5,413 bases of DNA, from assembly GCA_028873155.1 (NCBI GenBank), contig JAGWML010000202.1, positions 1 through 5,413 of the forward strand. The letters are read 5' to 3'. Positions 1 through 5,413 of the stretch are shown here, piece after piece. Position 1 is the stretch's first letter. Each line of letters starts with the position of its first letter. The translations under genes and the position numbers were made by a program. The DNA comes from Acidobacteriota bacterium. Its GTDB lineage: Bacteria > Acidobacteriota > Terriglobia > Terriglobales > Acidobacteriaceae. The notes beneath the pieces were generated by a model that saw only the letters and a program-made list of their open reading frames with translations, did no database searches and was not told where the DNA came from.

Positions 1-1470
1 AATCGCCCCGTGAAGCTCAGCGTCGATCGCCGCATGAAGTTTACCGGAGTTGGCCATCGCCCGCGCACGCAGCAGCGCATTCGCCTCGGCGCAACCCCGG
101 ACGGCAAGCTCACGGCGATTCGCCACGACTTTTACACCGAGACCTCTATCAACGACGACTTTGTCGAGCACTGCGGCGAGCAGACGCCGTTCCTCTATAG
201 CTGCCCCAATCTCGAAGTCACCACGGCGATGGCGCGGCGGAACGTGGGTGCGCCTGCGCCCATGCGTGGCCCTGGCGCCGTGCCCGGCCTCTTTGCGCTC
301 GAGTCGGCCATGGACGAACTGGCCATCAAGCTCAACATGGACCCCCTCGAACTGCGCATCAAGAACGACGCCGAGCGCGACGAAGGCACAGACAAGCCGT
401 TCTCCTCGCGCCACCTGAAGGAGTGCTACCTGACCGGCGCCGAGAAGATTGGCTGGAAGCAGCGCACGCCGCAGGTTGGCTCGATGAAACGGGACGGCAA
501 GATCATTGGCTGGGGCCTTGCAGGCGCCTCCTGGGCCGCGGCGCGTATCCCCTGCTCCGCCGCGGCGGAACTCACACCCAATGGCCGCGTCGCCGTCCGT
601 TGCGCCACACAGGATATCGGTACCGGCACCTACACCGTATTTGCTCAAGTGATGCAGGCGCGCACCGGCGTTCCGATGGATCGCATCGATGTGTTTCTCG
701 GTGACACGTCACTGCCGGAAGGACCCACCTCCGGTGGCTCGATGGCTACCAGCGCCGTTCTACCGGCCGCAACCAGCGCCATCAACCAGGCAATTGAGCG
801 CCTGCTCCGCATCGCCACGCTGGTCTCCGATTCGCCCTTCAAGGGAGCGAAGCCAGACTCGCTCGCTCTCACTGCGGGGCGCATTCATCTGAAGGGCCAG
901 CCGGCCTCCAGTGGAGTTGCTTTTGAAGATGTACTGCGTATGGCGAATCTGAGCGGCGTGGCAGGCGAGGGCAAGACAAGTCCTTCATGGGACGACCCCA
1001 AGGCACGCGAATACTCGTTGCATTCATTTGGCGCTCACTTTGCCGAGGTGGAGTGGGAACCGGAGATCGCGCGCATCCGCGTGAGCCGCATCTTCTCAAT
1101 CTTCGACTGCGGCCGCATCATCAACAAAGGCGCAGGAGCCAACCAGATTCTCGGCGCAGCGGTGATGGGCGTCGGCATGACGTTGTTTGAAGAGACGGTA
1201 CACGACCCACGGACCGGCCAGCCCATCAACGGCAGCTTTGCGGACTACCTAGTGGCCACTTGCGCCGACCTGCCCGATCTCGACGTCACCTTCCTTGATT
1301 ATCCGGACTACATTGTGAACGAATACGGCGCGCGAGGCATCGGCGAAATCGGCATGGCAGGCGTTGCTCCTGCGATCTCGTCGGCGGTCTATCACGCCAC
1401 CGGTGTCCGTGTGCGCGATCTGCCCATCCGCATCGAGGATCTGCTCCAGTCGAAAATCCTGGAAGCTTGA
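1..1470 (+). CDS. Xanthine dehydrogenase-family molybdopterin-binding (large) subunit, 5' end cut by the window edge
   Basis: This is the catalytic molybdenum subunit of a multi-subunit molybdenum hydroxylase (xanthine/aldehyde oxidoreductase superfamily, closest in style to YagR/PaoC), which hydroxylates an aldehyde, purine or N-heterocycle using water. The reading frame is open from base 1, so the true start lies upstream. About 489 residues are visible; family members are usually around 700-780, so roughly 250 N-terminal residues are missing. Visible landmarks are VGHRP near 50-63, the APMRGPG cofactor-contacting segment (Arg codon 265-267, matching the FRGFG Arg of xanthine oxidases), DIGTGTYT near 613-636, the glycine-rich SGGS stretch near 733-744, and GIGEIG near the C terminus. 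The Glu codon at 1345-1347 in that last motif is the family's catalytic base. The C-terminal GVRVRDLPIR block is typical of the YagR branch. The substrate cannot be deduced. The adjacent xdhC supports a functional enzyme that needs cofactor maturation. No frameshift or internal stop is seen. Confidence 0.93.
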   Translation, partial: NRPVKLSVDRRMKFTGVGHRPRTQQRIRLGATPDGKLTAIRHDFYTETSINDDFVEHCGEQTPFLYSCPNLEVTTAMARRNVGAPAPMRGPGAVPGLFALESAMDELAIKLNMDPLELRIKNDAERDEGTDKPFSSRHLKECYLTGAEKIGWKQRTPQVGSMKRDGKIIGWGLAGASWAAARIPCSAAAELTPNGRVAVRCATQDIGTGTYTVFAQVMQARTGVPMDRIDVFLGDTSLPEGPTSGGSMATSAVLPAATSAINQAIERLLRIATLVSDSPFKGAKPDSLALTAGRIHLKGQPASSGVAFEDVLRMANLSGVAGEGKTSPSWDDPKAREYSLHSFGAHFAEVEWEPEIARIRVSRIFSIFDCGRIINKGAGANQILGAAVMGVGMTLFEETVHDPRTGQPINGSFADYLVATCADLPDLDVTFLDYPDYIVNEYGARGIGEIGMAGVAPAISSAVYHATGVRVRDLPIRIEDLLQSKILEA

Positions 1471-1478
1471 GCGACAAT

Positions 1479-1482
1479 AGGA
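1479..1482 (+). promoter_or_regulatory. Weak Shine-Dalgarno for xdhC
   Basis: AGGA sits only 4 bases before the ATG at 1487, in the 16-bp gap after the oxidoreductase stop codon. The spacing is short for a strong site, so translational coupling to the upstream gene may contribute. An out-of-frame ATG at 1482 overlaps the motif and leads nowhere. Confidence 0.4.
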
Positions 1483-1486
1483 TGCA

Positions 1487-2629
1487 ATGACCGACCTTGA
1501 AAGAGTTCTGCCCCTGTGGCGGGAGTTGGAAGCTGCCGGGGCGGACTATGTGCTCGCAACGATCGTCGCGGTCGAGGGCCCCAGCTATCGCAAGCCTGGC
1601 GCGCGCATGCTTATTGCCCAGGATGGCCGCCGCGCAGGCACGGTGAGCGGCGGCTGCCTTGAAGCCGAAGTTGCCAAGCGTGCCTGGTGGCTCACCGCTG
1701 CGGGACCGGTTGTCGAACGCTACTCCACCGTCGCGGACGATGGCGACCTGCCGTATGGCTCAGGCTGCGGTGGTGTGGTCTACATCCTGCTCGAGCGCAG
1801 CGCAACAGCCCTGGCCCATATGCAATCGCTGGAAGCCGGCTTCGGCATGCGAATTCCTCTTGCGGTTGCAACGGTTCTATCAGGGCCGCACGCAGGCCAG
1901 CGGGCATTTGCAGGTCTGCCGGGAACGCAGGCGGCAACGCACGATGAGGATTTGGACTTCGAACTTTGCACACGCGCTCAACGCGCGCTCGAATTCCGCA
2001 CCTCTTTTGATGAAACGATCCACATCGACGGCGTCGCCACGCGCATCTGGGCCGACTACCGGCCGGCGCGGCCGGGCCTCTGGATCTTCGGCGCGGGTGA
2101 TGACGCGAAGCCGGTTCTGCGCATGGCCAGGGAGATGGGCTGGTTTGTTGCCCTATGTGATGGCCGATCGCACCTCACCACGCGGGAGCGCTTTCCTGAG
2201 GCGGATGAACTTCGCGTCCTGCCCATTGACCAGTTGCCTGCTGCTGCGCCGTCGCAATTCCACCCGCTCGCTACGGATGCAGCCATCCTGATGTCGCATA
2301 GCTACGAGCAGGACCTGCGTGTTCTCGCTTCCCTCCTTGCGCTCGATTTTCGGCTCGCCTACATCGGCGTGCTTGGACCGCAGCGGCGCACACGCGACCT
2401 GCTGGCGGATGCAGCGCGCCTCGTGGGTCGGCCAGACACACCGGATGCCATTGAGCGCATGCTGGCGCAACTGCATGCGCCCACGGGACTCGACGTCGGT
2501 GCGGAGACACCCGCCGCCGTCGCCCTCTCCATCCTTTCTGAAGTGCAGCAGATTTTGACGGCAGCTTCGGCACGCCCGCTGCACCAGGTACGCGCTGCGC
2601 AGCCGGCGCCTGCTCCTGTGGCGCACTAG
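1487..2629 (+). CDS. xdhC: XdhC/CoxI family molybdenum cofactor maturation protein
   Basis: XdhC-family proteins bind molybdenum cofactor, support its sulfuration and hand it to the apo form of a xanthine dehydrogenase-type enzyme in the cytoplasm; they are not subunits of the finished enzyme. The 380-residue product has both family domains. The N-terminal CoxI-type domain (about 8-105) carries VEGPSYRKPGARM, the GTVSGGCLE motif with Cys57, and GSGCGG with Cys94. The C-terminal Rossmann-like domain (about 195-355) carries WIFGAGDDAKP, MSHSYEQDL (269-277), YIGVLGPQRRT (292-302) and a closing GLDVGAETPAAVALSI block. Length and motif order match complete family members. The last 20 residues are an Ala/Pro-rich tail outside the conserved fold. 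It follows the molybdenum subunit by 16 bp on the same strand, which is the expected operon arrangement and points to that enzyme as its client. It ends 6 bp from the stop of a convergent gene. The family call is firm; the exact client is inferred. Confidence 0.95.
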   Translation: MTDLERVLPLWRELEAAGADYVLATIVAVEGPSYRKPGARMLIAQDGRRAGTVSGGCLEAEVAKRAWWLTAAGPVVERYSTVADDGDLPYGSGCGGVVYILLERSATALAHMQSLEAGFGMRIPLAVATVLSGPHAGQRAFAGLPGTQAATHDEDLDFELCTRAQRALEFRTSFDETIHIDGVATRIWADYRPARPGLWIFGAGDDAKPVLRMAREMGWFVALCDGRSHLTTRERFPEADELRVLPIDQLPAAAPSQFHPLATDAAILMSHSYEQDLRVLASLLALDFRLAYIGVLGPQRRTRDLLADAARLVGRPDTPDAIERMLAQLHAPTGLDVGAETPAAVALSILSEVQQILTAASARPLHQVRAAQPAPAPVAH

Positions 2630-2635
2630 GGCCTG

Positions 2636-3217
2636 TTACGCGCCAAGGTGCGCCGCTAGCACCTCAAGGAACTTCCGCAGCCACTCTGGATGCGCTGTCC
2701 ACGCAGGCCCCGTCACCAGCTTGCCGTCCACCACAGCCTCGCTGAACTCCACCCGTATAAATGTTCCGCCAGCCAGCTCCACCTCCGGTGCGCACGCGGG
2801 ATAGCAATTCAGCTTGCGTCCCTTCAGAACGTTGGCTGCTGCCAGCAGTTGCGCGCCATGGCAGAGGGCTGCAATCGGCTTGTTGGCCTTGTCAAAATGG
2901 CGCACAATCTCCAGCACCTTTGGATTGAGCCGCAGGTACTCCGGCGCGCGCCCGCCCGGAATCACCAATCCGTCATAGGCTGCCGGCACCACTTCATCAA
3001 AGTTCGCATTCAGCGTGAAGTTGTGCCCGCGTTTCTCCGAGTAAGTCTGATCGCCCTCAAAGTCATGAATCGCGGTGCGCACCTGCTCGCTCTTTTTCTT
3101 GCCGGGACAGACTGCATCGACCGAGTGACCCACCATCTGCAGAGCCTGAAATGGCACCATGATTTCGTAATCTTCTACAAAGTCTCCTGCTAGCATCAGC
3201 AGCTTCGCCGCCTTCAT
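2636..3217 (-). CDS. DJ-1/PfpI family protein (class I glutamine amidotransferase-like)
   Basis: The 193-residue cytoplasmic protein belongs to the DJ-1/PfpI superfamily, whose members have been described as proteases, glyoxalases/deglycases or chaperones; which activity applies here cannot be told from sequence. Visible features are GDFVEDYE (11-18) with Glu15 as the likely partner acid, VIPGGRAPEYLR (85-96), and the nucleophile elbow AALCHGAQLL with Cys119 followed by His120. The C-terminal block VTGPAWTAHPEWL is typical of the subgroup annotated as PfpI-like. I chose the ATG at 3217 because a strong AGGAGG lies 8 bases upstream and the conserved fold begins at once (MKAAKLLMLAGDF). An upstream in-frame ATG at 3262 would add 15 unconserved residues and run through the Shine-Dalgarno and the divergent promoter region. 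The gene converges on xdhC and diverges from the uracil-DNA glycosylase, so it is probably transcribed alone. A stress role is a family-level guess. Confidence 0.93.
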   Translation of the reverse strand: MKAAKLLMLAGDFVEDYEIMVPFQALQMVGHSVDAVCPGKKKSEQVRTAIHDFEGDQTYSEKRGHNFTLNANFDEVVPAAYDGLVIPGGRAPEYLRLNPKVLEIVRHFDKANKPIAALCHGAQLLAAANVLKGRKLNCYPACAPEVELAGGTFIRVEFSEAVVDGKLVTGPAWTAHPEWLRKFLEVLAAHLGA

Positions 3218-3225
3218 GTGAGAGT

Positions 3226-3231
3226 CCTCCT
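3226..3231 (-). promoter_or_regulatory. Strong Shine-Dalgarno that sets the DJ-1/PfpI start
   Basis: Read on the minus strand this is a perfect AGGAGG placed 8 bases before the ATG at 3217. It decides the start codon against the longer in-frame alternative at 3262. Confidence 0.85.
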
Positions 3232-3247
3232 GCTCAAAGTTTGGCAC

Positions 3248-3253
3248 AGCATA
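3248..3253 (-). promoter_or_regulatory. Possible -10 element for the DJ-1/PfpI gene
   Basis: On the minus strand the bases read TATGCT, a 4 of 6 match to the -10 consensus. It lies 30 bases before the ATG at 3217, so transcription would begin near 3240 and leave a short leader containing the Shine-Dalgarno. No convincing -35 hexamer is seen at normal distance (GAATTG lies 15 bp upstream), so this is weak support. Confidence 0.3.
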
Positions 3254-3254
3254 C

Positions 3255-3264
3255 CGATGCATCG
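3255..3264. promoter_or_regulatory. Perfect 10-bp palindrome in the divergent promoter region (operator candidate)
   Basis: CGATGCATCG is a perfect inverted repeat without a spacer, near the middle of the 61-bp gap between the two divergent genes. It lies just upstream of the minus-strand TATGCT and just before the plus-strand TACAAT, where a bound regulator could touch both promoters. A 10-bp palindrome is expected by chance in about 5% of gaps of this size, so the role is only suggested. Confidence 0.3.
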
Positions 3265-3278
3265 CCTACAATTCCGCC

Positions 3279-3992
3279 ATGGGCTCCAAACCCAATTCCC
3301 TGCAGTCTCTCAATGCGCGAATCATCGAGTGCGCGCTCTGCCCGCGCCTGCGGGCACATTGCGCGGAGGTGGCTGCTACGCGCCGCCGAGCCTACGCCGA
3401 GTGGGAGTACTGGGGCCGTCCTGTGCCGTCGTTCGGCGACCCGAAGGCGCGCGTCCTCATCCTGGGTCTAGCACCAGGCGCGCACGGCTCCAACCGTACG
3501 GGCCGCCCATTCACCGGCGATGGCTCTGGAGATTTCCTGTATCCAATACTGCATGAGACAGGCTTTGCCTCGCAGCCCAACGCCACATCGCGCGATGACG
3601 GTATGCAACTCACCGATCTTTGGATCACCTCTGTTGGGCGTTGCGCACCACCCGCGAACAAGCCCACACCGCAGGAGCTGCGCAATTGCGCTCCATGGAT
3701 CGACCAGGAGATTGCCCTCCTCAAGCATCTGCGTGTCGTCGTCTGCCTCGGCCGCATCGCCTTTGACGGCCTGCTGGCCCACCTGCATCGCACCGGCAAA
3801 ATCACGTCGCGCTCCGGCTTTGCCTTTGCCCACGGTGCGGAGTACACCCTGCCCAGCGGCTTGCATATCCTTGCCAGCTTCCATCCTTCGTTGCAAAACA
3901 CCAACACGGGGCGGCTCACTCGCTCCATGTTTCGTTCAATCTTCCTTCGCGCGCGCAAGCTCGCAGAACTCCGCTCATCGTCTCATCCTTAG
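3279..3992 (+). CDS. Uracil-DNA glycosylase, family 5 (UDGb type), Fe-S cluster
   Basis: This enzyme removes uracil (and in studied relatives some other deaminated bases) from DNA, starting base-excision repair of cytosine deamination. The 237-residue product shows both family 5 signature motifs: GLAPGAHGSNRTGRPFTGD (63-81) and HPSLQNTNTG (202-211). The first motif lacks the Asp or Asn that activates water in families 1 and 4 and has Ala in that region, as expected for family 5. Four cysteines in the family pattern, Cys18-x2-Cys21 and Cys122-x14-Cys137, should hold a 4Fe-4S cluster; Cys28 is extra. The start at 3279 is required to include the first CxxC pair, and no earlier ATG is in frame. 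No Shine-Dalgarno precedes it, while a -10-like TACAAT lies 6 bases away. It leads a likely operon with the cupin gene 11 bp downstream. Length is normal for the family. Confidence 0.95.
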   Translation: MGSKPNSLQSLNARIIECALCPRLRAHCAEVAATRRRAYAEWEYWGRPVPSFGDPKARVLILGLAPGAHGSNRTGRPFTGDGSGDFLYPILHETGFASQPNATSRDDGMQLTDLWITSVGRCAPPANKPTPQELRNCAPWIDQEIALLKHLRVVVCLGRIAFDGLLAHLHRTGKITSRSGFAFAHGAEYTLPSGLHILASFHPSLQNTNTGRLTRSMFRSIFLRARKLAELRSSSHP

Positions 3993-3995
3993 GAG
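3991..3995 (+). promoter_or_regulatory. Shine-Dalgarno of the cupin gene, overlapping the glycosylase stop codon
   Basis: AGGAG begins on the A of the TAG stop at 3990-3992 and lies 8 bases before the ATG at 4004. The overlap of stop codon and ribosome site is typical of genes translated from one message. Confidence 0.75.
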
Positions 3996-4003
3996 CCTCC
4001 CAA

Positions 4004-4546
4004 ATGTCCACCCGAAACTTCGCACACTCCACCGCTCAACGCATCGGCACGCGTTCGCTGTTTGCCGCTGTCTTGGCAACAACAACTTTACTCATCGCTT
4101 CAGGAGTTCAAGCACAGACTATGCAATCCGACCATTGGTCACCCTCGCAACTGAAAGACCGCGCCAAACACCTGCGGGAACTGGCAGCATCTGGCAATGG
4201 CTCTGCCAGCGAAACACTCACAACGTACCCGCGCCACTTCACCATGCTGGCATTCCGCAGCCGCAGCGGCGCAGGCGAACTGCATGAGCATTTCGCCGAC
4301 ATCTTTACCATCGTGGACGGGCATGCCACGCTGATGACAGGCGGCCACCTTACCGACCCGAAGGCGACCCATCCCGGTGAGATGGCTGGTACCGGTGTCG
4401 AGGGAGGATCGGCCCAGGAGCTTCAGGCAGGAGACATCGTCCACATCCCCGCTGGAATGCCCCACCAGATGCAGGTCGCGCCGGGCGAATCCATCACCTA
4501 CTTTGTAGTGAAGGTAGAGGAGACGGACGCAGCAGGAAGCAATTGA
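4004..4546 (+). CDS. Exported small cupin-domain protein
   Basis: The 180-residue product begins with a Sec-type signal peptide: a basic N terminus (Arg4, Arg13, Arg17), a hydrophobic core at about 19-33 and a VQA-Q cleavage site after residue 37. The mature protein should therefore act in the periplasm or outside the cell. The rest is one cupin barrel. Motif 1 is GELHEHFADIFTIVDG (91-106), giving His94, His96 and Asp99 at the place where cupins usually have Glu. Motif 2 is GDIVHIPAGMPHQM (143-156), with His154. These residues could hold a single divalent metal. A Gly/Thr-rich insert (about 113-138) separates the motifs. Substrate and reaction are unknown; single-domain cupins include isomerases, dioxygenases and non-enzymes. 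A good Shine-Dalgarno fixes the start. The gene sits 11 bp after the glycosylase and 4 bp before the dehydrogenase, so it is probably in an operon with both. Confidence 0.88.
   Translation: MSTRNFAHSTAQRIGTRSLFAAVLATTTLLIASGVQAQTMQSDHWSPSQLKDRAKHLRELAASGNGSASETLTTYPRHFTMLAFRSRSGAGELHEHFADIFTIVDGHATLMTGGHLTDPKATHPGEMAGTGVEGGSAQELQAGDIVHIPAGMPHQMQVAPGESITYFVVKVEETDAAGSN
4534..4539 (+). promoter_or_regulatory. Probable Shine-Dalgarno of the shikimate dehydrogenase-like gene
   Basis: AGGAAG lies inside the last codons of the cupin gene, 11 bases before the ATG at 4551. The spacing is somewhat long, but no better site exists, and the position inside the upstream gene fits coupled translation. Confidence 0.5.
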
Positions 4547-4550
4547 TTCC

Positions 4551-5387
4551 ATGTACATTGATGGGCGAACTGCTTTCATCGCGCATATCGGATACCCAAC
4601 GGATTCTTTCCAGTCTCCGATGATCTACAACCCCTATTTCCAAAGCATCGGATTGAATGCGGTTGTGCTTCCGATGGCCTGCCGTACTGAGGCGTATCCG
4701 CCCTTTCTACGGTCTGTCTTCGCGCTCGAAAACATCCTCGGCGCATTGATCACGATGCCGCACAAGGTGCCGACTGCTCGCCTCCTCGATGAGGCATCGC
4801 CGTTGGTCCGCATCGCCGGAGCGTGCAATGCGGTGAAGCGCCTGCCCGACGGACGTCTGGCCGGAGATATGTTCGATGGCGAAGGGTTTGCGCGAGGCCT
4901 GACGCGCAAGGGGTTCGAGTTGAAGAGCGCGAAGGCGCTGATCGTTGGATGTGGAGGAATCGGATCGGCAATTGCGGCTTCTTTGGCGCAGCGTGCGATT
5001 GCGGAGCTCCATCTCTTTGACCTCAACCCGGCTGTTGCAGATGGAGTAAGAATGAGATTACAGGGCCATTTTCCTGGCATGAAGATTGAGGCCGGACACA
5101 ACGATCCAGCGAGCTTCGATCTCGTGGTGAATGCGACACCGCTTGGCACAAAGGACGCGGACTCCTTTCCGATGGATGTAACCCGGATTGAACCATCAGC
5201 TGTTGTGGCGGACGTAGTGATGCGCGGGGAGACGACGGAATTTCTTCGAGCGGCGTCGCATCGGGGATGCACGACGCTCGATGGTTTCGAGATGCTCTTC
5301 GAGCAAATCCCGCTCTATCTGGAATTTTTCGGGCTCCCTGTTGCATCGCCAGATCAGCTCCGCCAACTCGCCAGACTCCACGTATGA
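4551..5387 (+). CDS. Shikimate/quinate dehydrogenase-like protein (AroE paralogue)
   Basis: The 278-residue cytoplasmic enzyme has the two-domain AroE layout: a substrate domain (about 1-115 plus the C-terminal helices) and a Rossmann domain (about 125-230). Lys72 (MPHK), Asn93 (GACNAV), catalytic Asp109 (GDMFDGEG) and Gln252 (EMLFEQ) of the shikimate dehydrogenase active site are retained. The carboxylate-binding HSxSP motif reads DSFQSP, so the first Ser is Phe20 and only Ser22 remains, and NTDG reads MFDG. The nucleotide site is GCGGIG (133-138) and strand 2 ends in Asp157 (LFDLN) instead of the NRT of NADP-dependent AroE, which suggests NAD. These features resemble the divergent shikimate dehydrogenase-like group (SdhL/RifI2 or quinate dehydrogenase type) more than biosynthetic AroE, so the substrate is uncertain. 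The ATG at 4551 places the conserved N terminus at the usual distance. Third-position GC is visibly lower than in the first gene. It follows the cupin gene by 4 bp. Confidence 0.88.
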   Translation: MYIDGRTAFIAHIGYPTDSFQSPMIYNPYFQSIGLNAVVLPMACRTEAYPPFLRSVFALENILGALITMPHKVPTARLLDEASPLVRIAGACNAVKRLPDGRLAGDMFDGEGFARGLTRKGFELKSAKALIVGCGGIGSAIAASLAQRAIAELHLFDLNPAVADGVRMRLQGHFPGMKIEAGHNDPASFDLVVNATPLGTKDADSFPMDVTRIEPSAVVADVVMRGETTEFLRAASHRGCTTLDGFEMLFEQIPLYLEFFGLPVASPDQLRQLARLHV

Positions 5388-5392
5388 ATTGA

Positions 5393-5412
5393 GCTGCTCG
5401 CGGCGAAGCAGC
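5393..5412 (+). terminator. Inverted repeat after the last gene, possible terminator cut by the window edge
   Basis: GCTGCT (5393-5398) and AGCAGC (5407-5412) form a perfect 6-bp stem around an 8-base loop, starting 5 bases after the dehydrogenase stop codon. The position fits a transcription terminator, but the window ends one base later, so a following T-tract cannot be seen. Confidence 0.3.
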
Positions 5413-5413
5413 C

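Larger units (their letters stand above)
3241..3272 (+). promoter_or_regulatory. Candidate promoter for the uracil-DNA glycosylase operon, possibly leaderless
   Basis: TACAAT at 3267-3272 matches the -10 consensus in 5 of 6 positions and ends 6 bases before the ATG at 3279, so the predicted transcript start coincides with the start codon. There is no Shine-Dalgarno in the remaining bases, which fits a leaderless message. TTGGCA at 3241-3246 matches the -35 consensus in 5 of 6 positions, but the spacer is 20 bp rather than about 17, which weakens the pairing. Confidence 0.45.

Noticed and set aside
1473..1478. GACAAT before xdhC as a -10 element for a separate leaderless promoter
   Set aside because: The match is weaker than the TACAAT before the glycosylase, no -35 was noticed, and the 16-bp gap to the upstream gene makes read-through the simpler explanation.
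1659..2291. A 210-codon plus-strand frame inside xdhC
   Set aside because: It is a shifted frame of a gene whose two conserved domains are intact; the product has no recognisable motif.
2153..2626. A 157-codon minus-strand frame antisense to the 3' half of xdhC
   Set aside because: The Arg-rich translation has no domain and overlaps the conserved Rossmann part of xdhC.
3218..3262. N-terminal extension of the DJ-1/PfpI protein to an ATG at 3262
   Set aside because: The extra 15 residues are unlike the family, and the extension would cover the perfect AGGAGG that serves the ATG at 3217.
3392..3958. A 188-codon minus-strand frame opposite the uracil-DNA glycosylase
   Set aside because: The plus strand encodes both family 5 glycosylase motifs and the Fe-S cysteines; the antisense frame has no family features and no ribosome site of note.
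3520..4287. A 255-codon plus-strand frame spanning the end of the glycosylase and the start of the cupin gene
   Set aside because: It is out of frame with both, has a low-complexity Ser/Arg/Pro composition, and would overlap two well-supported genes and the cupin ribosome site.
4634..5272. A 212-codon open frame on the minus strand across the dehydrogenase gene
   Set aside because: It lies wholly antisense to a gene with clear AroE-family motifs, shows no recognisable domain and has the Arg/Ser/Pro-rich composition typical of antisense frames in GC-rich DNA.

Overview
The window is about 5.4 kb of GC-rich bacterial chromosome (roughly 60% GC by eye), packed almost wall to wall with genes. 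Five complete protein-coding genes and one cut at the left edge cover nearly all of it, and the largest gap is 61 bp. The gene mix is a YagR-like molybdenum hydroxylase with XdhC, a DJ-1/PfpI protein of the 'GDFVEDYE' type, an Fe-S family 5 uracil-DNA glycosylase, a secreted cupin and an AroE paralogue. Together with the codon use, it suggests a soil bacterium of the Acidobacteriota (Terriglobales/Acidobacteriaceae type). That placement is an inference from protein character, not a database match.

Left part (1-2629, + strand): the C-terminal two thirds of a xanthine dehydrogenase-family molybdopterin-binding subunit, followed after 16 bp by xdhC, its molybdenum-cofactor loading/maturation partner. 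The 2Fe-2S and FAD subunits, if present, would lie upstream of the window.

Middle (2636-3217, - strand): a DJ-1/PfpI-family protein converges on xdhC, with only 6 bp between the two stop codons. Its 5' end faces a compact 61-bp divergent intergenic region (3218-3278) that must hold the promoters of both flanking genes. This region contains a perfect 10-bp palindrome and, on the + strand, a -10-like TACAAT six bases before the next ATG, which suggests a leaderless mRNA.

Right part (3279-5387, + strand): family 5 uracil-DNA glycosylase, a signal-peptide-bearing cupin and a shikimate/quinate dehydrogenase-like protein, with gaps of 11 and 4 bp. The spacing predicts co-transcription although the functions look unrelated (DNA repair, exported metal-site protein, NAD-dependent dehydrogenase). 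A short inverted repeat follows the last stop codon and runs into the window edge.

I see no RNA gene, mobile element, CRISPR array, phage gene or defence system. No previously undescribed system is evident. The points most worth a second look are the compact divergent control region, the altered substrate pocket and NAD-type Rossmann fold of the AroE paralogue, and the tight cupin-dehydrogenase pairing.
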